Source of the DNA: Betaproteobacteria bacterium
GTDB lineage: Bacteria > Pseudomonadota > Gammaproteobacteria > Burkholderiales > Rhodocyclaceae
Reading direction: 5' to 3'
Length of the DNA stretch: 64,000 nt
Assembly: GCA_020621865.1 (NCBI GenBank)
Contig: JAHRYW010000001.1
Location: 391,577-455,576, forward strand
Below are positions 54,915-64,000 of this stretch, one piece after another. Numbering within the stretch: position 1 is the first letter of the stretch; the number at the start of each line of letters is the position of its first letter. Made by a program: the position numbers and the translations under genes. A model generated the notes under the pieces. That model had not been told where the DNA came from, did no database searches, and was given only the letters and a program-made list of their open reading frames with translations.

Positions 54915-55037
54915 TCGGCGGGGCTTGGGCATTTCCCAAATCTAATTGCTGCGGCCTAAGCCGCGTGCTGTGCCACTCTGTCAGTCAGATGGCGCCCCGC
55001 CGATTCCCCAACGTGTATTTCATCACTGGAGAATCGG

Positions 55038-56360
55038 ATGTACCCAAGAAATTTTGCTGTCACGTTGCTACTCCGAACCTTGTTCGGACTCTCAGTGCTT
55101 GCCAGCACAAACCTATCGGCGCAGATGCAGGACGCGCTGTCTGTTGCGACGTTTGCACCTGCGCTCGCCAAGGAACCATCTGGTTCCTTGACCTTATCGG
55201 CGGCCATTGATCTCGCGCTAACGTTCAACCCGGGATTATCTGCAGCCGCGAACGAATTGCGTGCGGTCGAAGGGGCCGTAATCCAAGCTGGCATTCTGCC
55301 CAATCCGGAAATTTCGACTTCCGTTGAGGATACGCAGAATAAGGCCACGCGAACCACAACTATCCAGCTGAGCCAACGGATCGAGCTTGGTGGCAAGCGC
55401 TCGGCTCGAATTGCATCTGCCGAGTGGGGCCGTGATGTAGCAGCAGCCGATTTGGCAGCCAAACGCCTTGACATACGCGCAACCGTGATCGGGGCCTTCT
55501 TCGATGTTCTGGTTGCTCAGGAGCGTATTCAACAGGCCGAGGACTTGCTCGGCTTGGCCCAACGCGCCAGCCAGGCGGCTTCAAGACGTGTGACCGCCGG
55601 CAAAATCTCGCCGGTTGAGGAAACAAAAGCCCGTGTGGCGGAAGCCTCGGCACGAGTGGAGTTGAATCAGGCACAACGCGAACTGGTGTCGGCCCGCAAG
55701 CGTTTGGCCGCAAGTTGGGGAAGTTCGACACCGCGGTTCGAACAGGCCGAAGGGCGTACCGATTTGTTGCCGCCGATCCGCTCCACCGAAGAAATCACCC
55801 GCCGCTTGAATGCATCTCCAGCACTTCTTCGAGCGCGCCATGAAGTCGATCGTGTTTCTGCTCTCGCGGACTTGGAGCGCTCTCGCCGAATTCCCGACGT
55901 TACCGTCAGCCTGGGATCCAAAAAGGTTGAAGAACTTGGGCGCAACCAAACCATTGTGGGTGTCTCAATTCCCTTCCCAATCTTCGACCGTAATCAGGGA
56001 AATGTGCTTGAGGCGCAGCGCCGAGCCGACAAGGCACGGGACGAGCTCAGTGTTACCGAGGTTCGTTTGGGTACGGAGGTAACACAAAACGAGGAACGTC
56101 TAAAAGCCCTGGTTGTTGAATCACAAGCCTTGCAAAGCGAAATCATGCCGGGCGCCCGCAGCGCCTATGAGGCCGCCAGTAAAGGATTTGAACTGGGGAA
56201 ATTCAGCTTTCTGGAGGTATTGGATGCCCAACGTACCTTCTTTCAGGCGAGAGCCCAATACCTGAGAAGTTTGTCCGATGCTCATCGGACCGCTGCCGAA
56301 CTGGAGCGCGTCCTGGGCCCCATCGATTCAATGCCATCTGCCGTACCCAGCCGTCCGTAG
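55038..56360 (+). CDS. czcC: Outer-membrane factor CzcC (TolC family)
   Basis: A 440-residue outer-membrane channel subunit with a signal sequence (cleavage near LSAQ). Two TolC repeats are visible: AIDLALTFNPGLSAAANELRAVEGAV with LSQRIELGGKR, and SPALLRARHEVDRVSALADLERSRRIPDV with FDRNQGNVLEAQRRAD. The closing ARSAYEAASKGFELGKFSFLEVLDAQRTFF is typical. GGAG precedes the ATG. It forms the exit duct of CzcCBA, and nine bases separate it from czcB. Confidence 0.93.
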   Translation: MYPRNFAVTLLLRTLFGLSVLASTNLSAQMQDALSVATFAPALAKEPSGSLTLSAAIDLALTFNPGLSAAANELRAVEGAVIQAGILPNPEISTSVEDTQNKATRTTTIQLSQRIELGGKRSARIASAEWGRDVAAADLAAKRLDIRATVIGAFFDVLVAQERIQQAEDLLGLAQRASQAASRRVTAGKISPVEETKARVAEASARVELNQAQRELVSARKRLAASWGSSTPRFEQAEGRTDLLPPIRSTEEITRRLNASPALLRARHEVDRVSALADLERSRRIPDVTVSLGSKKVEELGRNQTIVGVSIPFPIFDRNQGNVLEAQRRADKARDELSVTEVRLGTEVTQNEERLKALVVESQALQSEIMPGARSAYEAASKGFELGKFSFLEVLDAQRTFFQARAQYLRSLSDAHRTAAELERVLGPIDSMPSAVPSRP

Positions 56361-56369
56361 GAGTCCGTC

Positions 56370-57974
56370 GTGAAAATGAATTTCAACAAGAACACCTTCA
56401 ATCTCACCAAAAAGCAAAGGATCGCCATTGCCGTGATCTTGGCAACAGGAGTTGTCGCGGGCACCTGGATACTGGGAGGCGGCACCTCCAAGCCGGCTGG
56501 AGAACAGCATGAACACGCCAGCCACGCCGAGGCCAAGGGGCATGCCGATGCCGAGCATCATGGCAGCAAAGCTGGCGATGGACACGATCATGCCAAAGAA
56601 CACGGAGATACAGAGCACCATGAGGCTGAACCAAAGTCGGGGCCGCATGGCGGCAAATTATTTTCCGAGGATGGTTTTGGTTTGGAATTGCTGTTGTCCG
56701 AAGATGGTGGTGAGCCAGGCTTCCGTGTCTGGTTGTTCCAACAAGGAAAGCCGCTTGCACCAACTGCAGCAAAAGTCTCGATAACACTGACGCGACCGGG
56801 TGAAGAGAAACAGGAAGTCACCTTTTCAGCCGAGAAAGACTATCTGAAGAGTACCAGCCGAATTGCAGAGCCGCATGTGTTCGAAGCCTCCATATCGGTG
56901 CTAATGGGAAACACCCCATTCCTGTTCATCGATACCCGGGAAGAAGGAAAAATCGAGCTAACGGACGAGCAAGTTAAAGCTGCTGCCATCGGTATCCAGA
57001 AGGCCACTCCCACCAAAATCAAAACAGCGGCTCAGCTTCCCGGCGAAATCCGGTTTAACGAGGACCGTACCGCGCATGTCGTACCCCGTCTTGCCGGAGT
57101 CGTCGAGAGTGTTCCTGCCAATCTGGGGCAAACAGTCAAGCGCGGTCAGGTTCTGGCGGTGATCGCCAGCACGGGCCTTTCGGAGCAACGCAGCGAACTT
57201 CTGGCAGCGCAGAAGCGTTTTTCGCTCGCCAAATCGACCTATGAGCGGGAGAAGAAGCTCTGGGAAGAAAAAATCTCTGCCGAGCAAGACTACCTGCAAG
57301 CCCAACAAACTTTAAGGGAAGCCGAAATCGCCGTTGCTAACAGCCAGCAAAAGTTGATTGCGCTCGGTGCCAGTGCCACGGTTTCGGGCAGTCTCAATCG
57401 TTATGAAATCCGCGCACCTTTCGACGGCATGGTCGTGGAAAAACACATCGCACTTGGCGAGGCAGTCAAGGAAGATGCCAGTATTTTCACAATTTCCGAC
57501 TTGTCTTCCGTATGGGCGGAGATTGTCGTTCCTGCCAAAGATCTGAACGTCATCCGGGTTGGTGAAAAGGTTGTTGTTAAGGCAACTGCCTTCGACTCGA
57601 AAGCCGAAGGCAGCATCTCCTACGTGGGTGCATTGCTCGGACAGGATACGCGCACGGCCAAAGCGCGGGTCACTTTGGCCAACCCGAAGATGGCTTGGCG
57701 TCCTGGATTGTTCGTGAATATCGAAGTCGTTTCCAGTGAAGCCGAAGTTCCAGTCAGCGTTCTAACCGACGCCATTCAGACGATTGGTGACAAGAGCATC
57801 GTTTTCATCAAGGTGCCTGACGGTTTCGTTGCGCAACCGGTGACCTTGGGCCGTTCGGATGGCAAATTCATCGAAGTGGTTAGTGGAATGAAAGCAGGAA
57901 CCCCTTATGCAGCGTCAGGCAGCTTCGTCCTGAAGTCGGAACTCGGCAAGGGTAGCGCCGAGCACAGCCACTGA
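56370..57974 (+). CDS. czcB: Periplasmic adaptor CzcB with His-rich N-terminus
   Basis: A 534-residue RND adaptor. A TM/signal anchor (about 15-32) leads into a His/Glu-rich region (about 45-90: HEHASHAEAKGHADAEHHG) that could bind metal. A beta domain, then the lipoyl halves (AHVVPRLAGVVESVPANLGQ and YEIRAPFDGMVVEKHIALGE) flanking a coiled coil, and a C-terminal beta-barrel follow. GTG at 56370 or ATG at 56376 could start it. It bridges CzcA and CzcC. Confidence 0.93.
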   Translation: MKMNFNKNTFNLTKKQRIAIAVILATGVVAGTWILGGGTSKPAGEQHEHASHAEAKGHADAEHHGSKAGDGHDHAKEHGDTEHHEAEPKSGPHGGKLFSEDGFGLELLLSEDGGEPGFRVWLFQQGKPLAPTAAKVSITLTRPGEEKQEVTFSAEKDYLKSTSRIAEPHVFEASISVLMGNTPFLFIDTREEGKIELTDEQVKAAAIGIQKATPTKIKTAAQLPGEIRFNEDRTAHVVPRLAGVVESVPANLGQTVKRGQVLAVIASTGLSEQRSELLAAQKRFSLAKSTYEREKKLWEEKISAEQDYLQAQQTLREAEIAVANSQQKLIALGASATVSGSLNRYEIRAPFDGMVVEKHIALGEAVKEDASIFTISDLSSVWAEIVVPAKDLNVIRVGEKVVVKATAFDSKAEGSISYVGALLGQDTRTAKARVTLANPKMAWRPGLFVNIEVVSSEAEVPVSVLTDAIQTIGDKSIVFIKVPDGFVAQPVTLGRSDGKFIEVVSGMKAGTPYAASGSFVLKSELGKGSAEHSH

Positions 57975-57990
57975 GGCGAGGGAGAACAAC

Positions 57991-60900
57991 ATGTTTGAAC
58001 GCATCATCCGCCTCGCCATCGAACACCGCTGGCTGGTCTTATTGGCCGTCCTCGGCATGGCTGGCTTGGGAGTCTATAACTATCAGCGCCTGCCGATTGA
58101 CGCAGTACCCGATATCACGAATGTCCAAGTGCAGATCAATACGGCAGCGCCGGGCTATTCGCCGCTCGAAGTCGAGCAGCGAGTGACCTTTCCGGTCGAG
58201 ACAGTCATGGCCGGCCTACCTCACCTGGAGCAGACTCGCTCCCTGTCACGTTACGGGTTGTCGCAGGTTTCTGTGATTTTCAAGGATGGAACGGACATCT
58301 ATTTTGCCCGCCAACTAGTCAATCAGAGGATTCAGGAAGCCAAGGAAAAACTCCCTGCCGGAATAGCGCCGGCAATGGGGCCCATCTCTACTGGCCTGGG
58401 TGAAATATATCTCTGGACGGTAGAAGCAGAGGACGGCGCCAAAAAGCCGGATGGCACTCCCTATACACCGACTGATTTGCGCGAAATACAAGATTGGATC
58501 ATCAAGCCGCAACTGCGCAACGTGACAGGCGTGACTGAAATCAACTCGATTGGTGGCTTTGCCAAAGAGTATCAGGTAGCACCCAGCCCGGAAAAGCTGG
58601 CTTCCTACGGCCTGACACTTCAGGACGTGGTAATCGCCATCGACCGCAACAACAGCAACGTCGGCGCCGGTTATATCGAGAAGCGCGGCGAACAGTATCT
58701 GATTCGTGCTCCTGGCCAAGTGCGTAGCATCGAGGATATTCGTAACGTCATCCTGGGCAATGTCCAGGGCGTGCCGATCCGTATCCGCGACGTGGCCGAT
58801 GTTGGCATCGGTCGCGAGCTACGTACTGGTGCCGCCACTGACAACGGGCGTGAAGTCGTTCTGGGTACCGTGTTCATGTTGATTGGCGAGAACAGTCGCA
58901 CCGTCTCACGGGCGGTCGACCAGAAAATGGTCGAAATCAACCGCAATCTGCCGGAAGGCATCAAGGCAGTGACAGTCTATGACCGTACCGTCCTGGTGGA
59001 CAAAGCGATCAATACCGTCAAGAAGAACCTTCTGGAAGGGGCGATCCTGGTCATCGTCATTCTATTCCTGTTCCTCGGCAACATGCGGGCGGCTGTAATC
59101 ACCGCCATGGTGATCCCGCTCTCCATGCTGTTTACCTTTTCGGGGATGGTGACCTACCAGATTAGTGCCAACCTAATGAGCCTCGGCGCTCTTGATTTCG
59201 GGATCATCATCGATGGTGCAGTCGTCATTGTAGAGAACTGTGTTCGCCGTTTGGCCCATGCCCAGGCACATCACGGGCGACCGTTGACCCGGACCGAGCG
59301 CTTCCACGAAGTCTTTACCGCTTCGAAAGAGGCTCGCCGAGCGCTGCTATTCGGTCAGCTCATCATCATGATCGTCTATCTGCCGATCTTCGCGCTCACC
59401 GGCGTCGAAGGAAAAATGTTCCACCCCATGGCCTTCACCGTGGTCACCGCGCTCGTAGGTGCCATGATCCTCTCCGTCACCTTTATTCCCGCTGGCGTCG
59501 CACTGTTCATCGGTGAAAAGGTGGATGAAACGGAAAACTTCCTGATGCGGGCAGCCAAGCGCTGGTATGAGCCAGTTCTGGCTGGCGTCATGGCGAACAA
59601 GCCGGTGGTGCTGGTCTTCACGGCGGTCATGGTTCTTCTCTCAGGCTTGGTCGCTACGCGCATGGGGAGCGAATTCGTACCGAGCCTGAACGAAGGCGAC
59701 TTCGCGATTCAGGCACTGCGAATTCCTGGAACCAGCCTTTCGCAGTCAGTAGCCATGCAGCAACAGTTGGAAAAGGGGCTCAAGGCGGAGTATCCGGAAA
59801 TCGACAGGATTTTCGCGAGAACAGGAACGGCCGAAATCGCCTCAGATCCGATGCCACCCAATATTTCGGATGGCTACATCATGTTGAAACCTGAAGCGGA
59901 ATGGCCAGAGCCACGGAAATCTCGGGACGAACTGCTGGCCGCTATCCAAAAAACCGTTGGAAAACTGCCGGGGAATACCTATGAGTTTTCCCAACCGATC
60001 CAGTTGCGCTTCAATGAGCTGATCTCCGGGGTACGCAGCGATGTTGCCATCAAAATATTCGGTGACGACATGGATGTAATGAACGATACGGCCAGCAAAA
60101 TTTCTGCTGTATTGGAAAAAATCCCGGGTGCTTCCGAGGTCAAGATCGAGCAGACGACGGGCTTGCCTATGCTGACCGTGAATATTGACCGGGAGAAAAC
60201 GGCGCGCTATGGACTCAATATTGGTGATGTCCAGGATGCAATCTCGACAGCGATTGGTGGTCGAGAAGCTGGAACCATGTTTGAAGGTGACCGACGCTTC
60301 GATATTGTCGTGCGATTGCCGGATAACCTGCGTTCTGATCTCGAATCACTAAAGCGTTTGCCGATAGCTTTGCCGAAGGGGGCTTCTGCTGGAAATGGGG
60401 TTGATGTACGTACGACCTATATCCCATTGGGGGAAGTCGCCAGTCTTGAGATTGCACCGGGGCCGAACCAAGTCAGTCGGGAAAACGGTAAGCGTCGCAT
60501 TGTTGTTAGTGCCAATGTTCGGGGACGAGATATCGGCTCCTTTGTTGGCGAGGCTCAGAGCCGTCTAGCAGAGGTCAAGATTCCAAGCGGCTACTGGACG
60601 GCCTGGGGCGGAACCTTCGAACAGCTGGAGTCGGCCTCGAAACGCCTCAAGATCGTGGTGCCCGTGGCGTTGCTGTTGGTATTCACGCTGCTATTCGCGA
60701 TGTTCGGGAACGTGAAAGATGGGTTGCTGGTGTTTACAGGCATTCCGTTTGCGCTGACAGGCGGCGTCGTGGCTCTCTGGTTAAGGGATATTCCGCTCTC
60801 GATCTCGGCAGGCATCGGTTTTATCGCCTTGTCCGGCGTGGCGGTGCTGAACGGCCTGGTGATGATTTCCTTCATCCGCAATTTGCGTGAAGAAGGCCGC

Positions 60901-61176
60901 TCTCTGGATGATGCCATTCACGAAGGGGCGCTGACTCGACTGCGCCCTGTGCTGATGACAGCATTGGTCGCCTCGCTCGGTTTTGTCCCCATGGCCATCG
61001 CGACAGGTACCGGTGCGGAAGTCCAACGCCCGCTGGCTACCGTGGTGATTGGTGGAATCCTGTCGTCGACGGCGCTGACGCTTCTTGTGTTGCCGCTTCT
61101 ATACCGCCTTGCTCACGGCAAAGATGCCGATGAGGAGGACTTCACGAAATCAACAGACCAGCCATCTGAGGCCTAG
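57991..61176 (+). CDS. czcA: RND heavy-metal efflux pump CzcA (HME1 type)
   Basis: A 1061-residue proton-driven pump with 12 TM helices and two large periplasmic loops. TM4 carries DFGIIIDGAVVIVEN near residue 400, the motif of the Zn/Co/Cd (HME1) group, with its proton-relay Asp and Glu residues. Other landmarks: GVYNYQRLPIDAVPDITNVQVQI at the start, and GFIALSGVAVLNGLVMISFI and RPVLMTALVASLGFVPMA near the end. It takes ions from periplasm and cytoplasm out through CzcB and CzcC. Preceded by GGGAG. Confidence 0.96.
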   Translation: MFERIIRLAIEHRWLVLLAVLGMAGLGVYNYQRLPIDAVPDITNVQVQINTAAPGYSPLEVEQRVTFPVETVMAGLPHLEQTRSLSRYGLSQVSVIFKDGTDIYFARQLVNQRIQEAKEKLPAGIAPAMGPISTGLGEIYLWTVEAEDGAKKPDGTPYTPTDLREIQDWIIKPQLRNVTGVTEINSIGGFAKEYQVAPSPEKLASYGLTLQDVVIAIDRNNSNVGAGYIEKRGEQYLIRAPGQVRSIEDIRNVILGNVQGVPIRIRDVADVGIGRELRTGAATDNGREVVLGTVFMLIGENSRTVSRAVDQKMVEINRNLPEGIKAVTVYDRTVLVDKAINTVKKNLLEGAILVIVILFLFLGNMRAAVITAMVIPLSMLFTFSGMVTYQISANLMSLGALDFGIIIDGAVVIVENCVRRLAHAQAHHGRPLTRTERFHEVFTASKEARRALLFGQLIIMIVYLPIFALTGVEGKMFHPMAFTVVTALVGAMILSVTFIPAGVALFIGEKVDETENFLMRAAKRWYEPVLAGVMANKPVVLVFTAVMVLLSGLVATRMGSEFVPSLNEGDFAIQALRIPGTSLSQSVAMQQQLEKGLKAEYPEIDRIFARTGTAEIASDPMPPNISDGYIMLKPEAEWPEPRKSRDELLAAIQKTVGKLPGNTYEFSQPIQLRFNELISGVRSDVAIKIFGDDMDVMNDTASKISAVLEKIPGASEVKIEQTTGLPMLTVNIDREKTARYGLNIGDVQDAISTAIGGREAGTMFEGDRRFDIVVRLPDNLRSDLESLKRLPIALPKGASAGNGVDVRTTYIPLGEVASLEIAPGPNQVSRENGKRRIVVSANVRGRDIGSFVGEAQSRLAEVKIPSGYWTAWGGTFEQLESASKRLKIVVPVALLLVFTLLFAMFGNVKDGLLVFTGIPFALTGGVVALWLRDIPLSISAGIGFIALSGVAVLNGLVMISFIRNLREEGRSLDDAIHEGALTRLRPVLMTALVASLGFVPMAIATGTGAEVQRPLATVVIGGILSSTALTLLVLPLLYRLAHGKDADEEDFTKSTDQPSEA

Positions 61177-61263
61177 CGTTTTCCGTTCGTGACCGGGGGC
61201 TCAGTGCCAGATTCGGCATAAACCGTCGGTCACTCATTCATCTACTCAACTACGGAGGCTGTT

Positions 61264-61569
61264 ATGGGATTTTTTGAAAAACTCTTGCGAGGAGTCGGCG
61301 GTTTGCATGGCGGAGATCATCATGGCCGCGAACGGAACAGCGGACATCATGGCTGGGGGAATCGTTATCCCTCAAATTCAGCGCCACCCACCAATAGCGC
61401 TACCGGTGGCCCCTCATGCCCGAAGTGCGGCTCTGCGACCAACCCTGGGGGACGCTACTGCACCCAATGCGGCGCAGCCTTGGTGCCCAGCAATTGTGCG
61501 GACTGCAATGCGAACCTCGCCCCGGGTACTAAGTTTTGCCCGAATTGCGGCAAGGCGCAGCAGTCCTGA
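61264..61569 (+). CDS. His-rich double zinc-ribbon protein
   Basis: A 101-residue protein without a signal peptide. A His/Gly-rich N-terminal half (GGLHGGDHHGRERNSGHHGWG) is followed by two zinc ribbons (CPKC/CTQC and CADC/CPNC). GGAGG precedes the ATG. Located between czcA and the CDF exporter on the same strand, it could be a cytoplasmic metal buffer. No characterised homologue is known to me. Confidence 0.8.
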   Translation: MGFFEKLLRGVGGLHGGDHHGRERNSGHHGWGNRYPSNSAPPTNSATGGPSCPKCGSATNPGGRYCTQCGAALVPSNCADCNANLAPGTKFCPNCGKAQQS

Positions 61570-61586
61570 GCTTGGTGTCATCCCTC

Positions 61587-61802
61587 ATGGTCAAGCACAT
61601 GATCCACAGCCACCTTGGGTTCCAGTTCCTCATGCTTACTCTGGGGCTGATTCTGACTTTTCTGGTGCTTTACGGATGGTTTTGCTGGCGGGAAGGCAGG
61701 CGCGGTAAGGCACCAAAATATTCAAGAAACCTTCGGCGTCGTCTCCAGATGACGAAGCAGAAATGGAAGCGACGCCCCGATGATCAAGGAGGGGCCGCAT
61801 GA
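61587..61802 (+). CDS. Small single-pass membrane protein
   Basis: A 71-residue protein from ATG 61587: one TM helix (about 9-29, FLMLTLGLILTFLVLYGWF) and a very basic cytoplasmic tail (LRRRLQMTKQKWKRRPD). No strong ribosome site; starts at 61599 or upstream are possible. The stop overlaps the CDF exporter start by four bases (ATGA). Function unknown. Confidence 0.65.
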   Translation: MVKHMIHSHLGFQFLMLTLGLILTFLVLYGWFCWREGRRGKAPKYSRNLRRRLQMTKQKWKRRPDDQGGAA

Positions 61803-62743
61803 GTGCGAGTCACACCCACGCGCTCCCGAGCACCGAAAACGAGCGTGCCCTGCGCTTTGCCCTGGCGCTGACTGGCAGTTTTCTTATTGCCGAAGTCATT
61901 GGCGGCGTACTGACAGGCAGCTTAGCTCTCATCTCGGATGCCGCGCACATGCTGACCGATGCTGCTGCGCTCGCCATCGCATTGGCGGCCATTCGCATTG
62001 CCCGGCGCCCGGCCGATCGCCGGCGAACCTATGGCTACCACCGCTTTGAGATTCTGGCGGCAGCCTTCAATGCCTTGCTGCTGTTTGCCGTGGCGCTCTA
62101 CATCCTGGTTGAGGCTTATCGACGATTCACCTCCCCGCCCGAAATCCATTCGGTTGGGATGCTCGTGGTCGCCAGTATCGGCCTCATCGTCAATCTGATC
62201 AGCATCCGCCTACTGAGCGGGGGGCAGTCCGATAGCCTCAACGTGAAGGGTGCCTATCTCGAAGTGTGGAGCGACCTTCTGGGGTCGATCGGCGTGATCG
62301 TGGGCGCGGTGGTGATTCAGCTAACCGACTGGTCCTGGGTAGATCCGCTTGTGGCTGTAGCCATTGGCCTCTGGGTTTTGCCACGCACCTGGATCTTACT
62401 GAAGGACAGTCTGAACATCCTGCTCGAAGGCGTGCCCGAGGGCATCGACTTAGGAGATGTGGAGCAGTCCATGCTAGCCGTGCCAGGCGTACTCAGCATC
62501 CATGACCTGCATCTCTGGTCGCTAACGACCGGCAAAACCAGCCTGACTGCGCATGTGGTTTACGACCAGACCTATTCCCCTGAGAAAGTTTTGATGCCCG
62601 CCTTACAGACGGTGTTGGCCAACCGCTTCAAGGTAGTCCACACGACGCTGCAATGCGAAACAAAACCCTGTGCGCACCAACCGGAAGGTTGCACCTACGT
62701 CGGCAGCACACCCGAGCACGACGATAACCCAAATTTTCATTAA
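61799..62743 (+). CDS. czcD: Cation diffusion facilitator CzcD/ZitB-type
   Basis: A 314-residue CDF exporter with six TM helices. Metal-site residues are visible in TM2 (ALISDAAHMLTDA, the HxxxD pattern) and TM5 (LEVWSDLLGSIGVIVGA). The cytoplasmic C-terminal domain has GVLSIHDLHLWSLTTGKTSLTAHV and ends in a Cys/His-rich tail (CETKPCAHQPEGC). It exports Zn/Cd/Co from cytoplasm to periplasm, feeding CzcCBA. Coupled to the small membrane protein by overlap. Confidence 0.94.
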   Translation: MSASHTHALPSTENERALRFALALTGSFLIAEVIGGVLTGSLALISDAAHMLTDAAALAIALAAIRIARRPADRRRTYGYHRFEILAAAFNALLLFAVALYILVEAYRRFTSPPEIHSVGMLVVASIGLIVNLISIRLLSGGQSDSLNVKGAYLEVWSDLLGSIGVIVGAVVIQLTDWSWVDPLVAVAIGLWVLPRTWILLKDSLNILLEGVPEGIDLGDVEQSMLAVPGVLSIHDLHLWSLTTGKTSLTAHVVYDQTYSPEKVLMPALQTVLANRFKVVHTTLQCETKPCAHQPEGCTYVGSTPEHDDNPNFH

Positions 62744-62771
62744 CCGATTTATCAACTGACATGGAGCTCCC

Positions 62772-63197
62772 ATGAAACTTTCCACGGTACTTTCAACGTT
62801 ACTCCTTGCTTGCTTCGTCAATCTGGCATCCGCTGCGGACGATCATAAGGGCCATGCCCATACCGAGAAACCGGGCCAGTCCCACGCCCATGACGCCAAG
62901 CCACAGCATGGTGGCGTCGTATCGGTCATCAAGGACATCAACTACGAGTTGGTGGCGAAGGCAGATTCCCTCACGCTCTACGTGACCGATCACGACCAGC
63001 CTGTCGATACCCGGAATGCGTCAGCTACCATAACGCTGCTGTCTGCATCAGACAAGACCGAAGCCAAATTGCTGCCAGCTGGAAGTAACCAGTTGCGTGC
63101 CCAAGGAGCCTTCAAGATCCAAGCCGGCACAAAGGCTGTCGCCATAGTCAAGCTCGGCGACAAGCCTGGCCAGAGTGTTCGTTTCGTCCTGAATTAG
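62772..63197 (+). CDS. His-rich periplasmic protein
   Basis: A 141-residue secreted protein: signal peptide ending at ASA (residue 21), then a His cluster (DDHKGHAHTEKPGQSHAHDAKPQHGG) and a beta-rich domain (YELVAKADSLTLYVTDHDQPV). The arrangement resembles the N-terminal part of CzcB (PKSGPHGGKLF, FGLELLLSEDGG), which suggests a free-standing relative of that domain. GGAG ribosome site. Probable periplasmic metal binder of the czc locus. Confidence 0.8.
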   Translation: MKLSTVLSTLLLACFVNLASAADDHKGHAHTEKPGQSHAHDAKPQHGGVVSVIKDINYELVAKADSLTLYVTDHDQPVDTRNASATITLLSASDKTEAKLLPAGSNQLRAQGAFKIQAGTKAVAIVKLGDKPGQSVRFVLN

Positions 63198-63333
63198 GCG
63201 AGATGCTCACCTTACCGTCCATTCGTTCACTGACAGCCCAGGCAAGGGGGCAGTGCAATGCGTGGGCGGTACCCCTTAGGAAATCGGACACAGCCAATAG
63301 CTCCCACGGCCGCATTTCATTTAACGAGTTTCT

Positions 63334-63963
63334 ATGTCTGAGATTTCAGCTTTGTTCCCGGTAAGGCCGGGGGGATTTATTGGAAATGCAGCGCCTCGCA
63401 TCTCCGACGCAGGTGAAACTCAAAGCTCGGCAACATTTTCTAGCATCCTTGAAAACGCCGTCGCACGTTCGGCGGTTGCCAATGTTGCCTCAAGCGACAA
63501 TCTCGACCCCACCGGGAAATTGACTCTTGGCACAACCCATTCATCTCACTTACCAGCGAACGAGAACGGCTTAGGCAAGAAAAACGAGGATTTCCAACAA
63601 AAAATGCTCGGAATAAGGGCCTATAGGCAGCAAATTCTTGCGTCTAATATCGCCAACGCTGACACCCCTGGCTACAAAGCGATGGATATTGATATTGCTG
63701 AGGCCGCTGGTGGCGAGCAATCTGCTCCTCTTCAATTGAACACCTCCTCGCCGGGACATTCGAAGAGCAATTCTTCTTGGCAGTCGCCACCCGTAAGCTT
63801 GAATTATCACGTTCCTTCTCAGGCTGCGGCTGACGGAAATACCGTTGAAATGGATGTTGAGCGCCAGAAACTCGCAGAGAACTCATTGATGTATCAATTC
63901 TCCCTTGACCGGGTTGGTGGTGAGTTCAAGCACATGAAAGAGCTATTTCAATCACTGAAATAA
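63334..63963 (+). CDS. FlgB-like flagellar rod protein with long N-terminal extension
   Basis: A 209-residue protein. Residues about 85-209 match FlgB, the proximal rod protein: RAYRQQILASNIANADTPGYKAMDIDI, then the C-terminal GNTVEMDVERQKLAENSLMYQFSL. FlgB is normally about 130-140 residues; here about 80 extra Ser/Ala-rich residues precede the domain. It follows the metal genes by 136 bases, without a clear ribosome site (ACGAG). Whether flgC follows cannot be seen. It could open a flagellar operon or be an isolated copy. Confidence 0.82.
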   Translation: MSEISALFPVRPGGFIGNAAPRISDAGETQSSATFSSILENAVARSAVANVASSDNLDPTGKLTLGTTHSSHLPANENGLGKKNEDFQQKMLGIRAYRQQILASNIANADTPGYKAMDIDIAEAAGGEQSAPLQLNTSSPGHSKSNSSWQSPPVSLNYHVPSQAAADGNTVEMDVERQKLAENSLMYQFSLDRVGGEFKHMKELFQSLK

Positions 63964-64000
63964 CAGGGGGCTTTTGTGTGTCGGTCTCGTTTCATTTTTC

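Overview
The window reads as a chromosome segment from a betaproteobacterium. The best guess is Rhodocyclales, close to Dechloromonas/Azonexus. This is inferred from GC-rich coding, DUF2782 and BPSS1780-type proteins, the order nadD-rsfS-rlmH-maf, and aerobic-type cobalamin naming with BluB. No rRNA, tRNA or CRISPR array was seen.

Bases 1-6.3 kb: a TonB-dependent receptor converges on an overlapping pair, a membrane diguanylate cyclase with a decayed EAL domain and a periplasmic ABC-type binding protein. A SCO1/SenC copper-chaperone pair follows. Bases 6.3-17.4 kb: late cobalamin assembly and uptake. The minus-strand operon bluB-cbiB-cobD-btuF sits behind one cobalamin riboswitch; cobQ is divergent from it. 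A histidine kinase/REC-TPR pair and cobU follow, then a second cobalamin riboswitch with a clear terminator upstream of cobT-cobS, a small Cys protein and cobC. Corrin-ring genes and btuCD are not in the window. Bases 17.4-27.6 kb: housekeeping genes msbA, polA, a LOG-family gene, DUF2782, thrB, two BPSS1780 paralogues, nadD, rsfS, rlmH and maf.

Bases 27.6-39.9 kb: two RTX proteins flank a type I secretion ABC transporter and its adaptor, with no outer-membrane factor nearby. Acetoacetyl-CoA synthetase, an acyltransferase, trhP (U32 family) and rng follow. The maf-rng neighbourhood common in betaproteobacteria is split here by about 11 kb.

Bases 39.9-48.3 kb: the left end of an integrated element directly after rng. 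It has a tyrosine integrase, a DUF6387-like protein, a zinc-ribbon/glycine-zipper protein, a DUF932-YqaJ-Gp3-like recombination set, an XRE repressor with two matching operators over a rightward promoter, small proteins and a two-domain outer-membrane protein. Bases 48.7-63.2 kb: a heavy-metal resistance cargo with cadR, ynfA, cadA, a czcRS-type two-component system, czcI-czcC-czcB-czcA, a zinc-ribbon protein, a small membrane protein, a CDF exporter and a His-rich periplasmic protein. An N-terminally extended flgB-like gene ends the window. The right end of the element was not found.

The most unusual signal is a dispersed motif: a 9-base core GCTACGGTC (one copy starts with C) followed by spaced A/T tracts. 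I saw seven copies inside genes of the 7-38 kb chromosomal part and none in the integrated element. Its layout resembles a DNA-uptake-type signal or another genome-wide recognition sequence.
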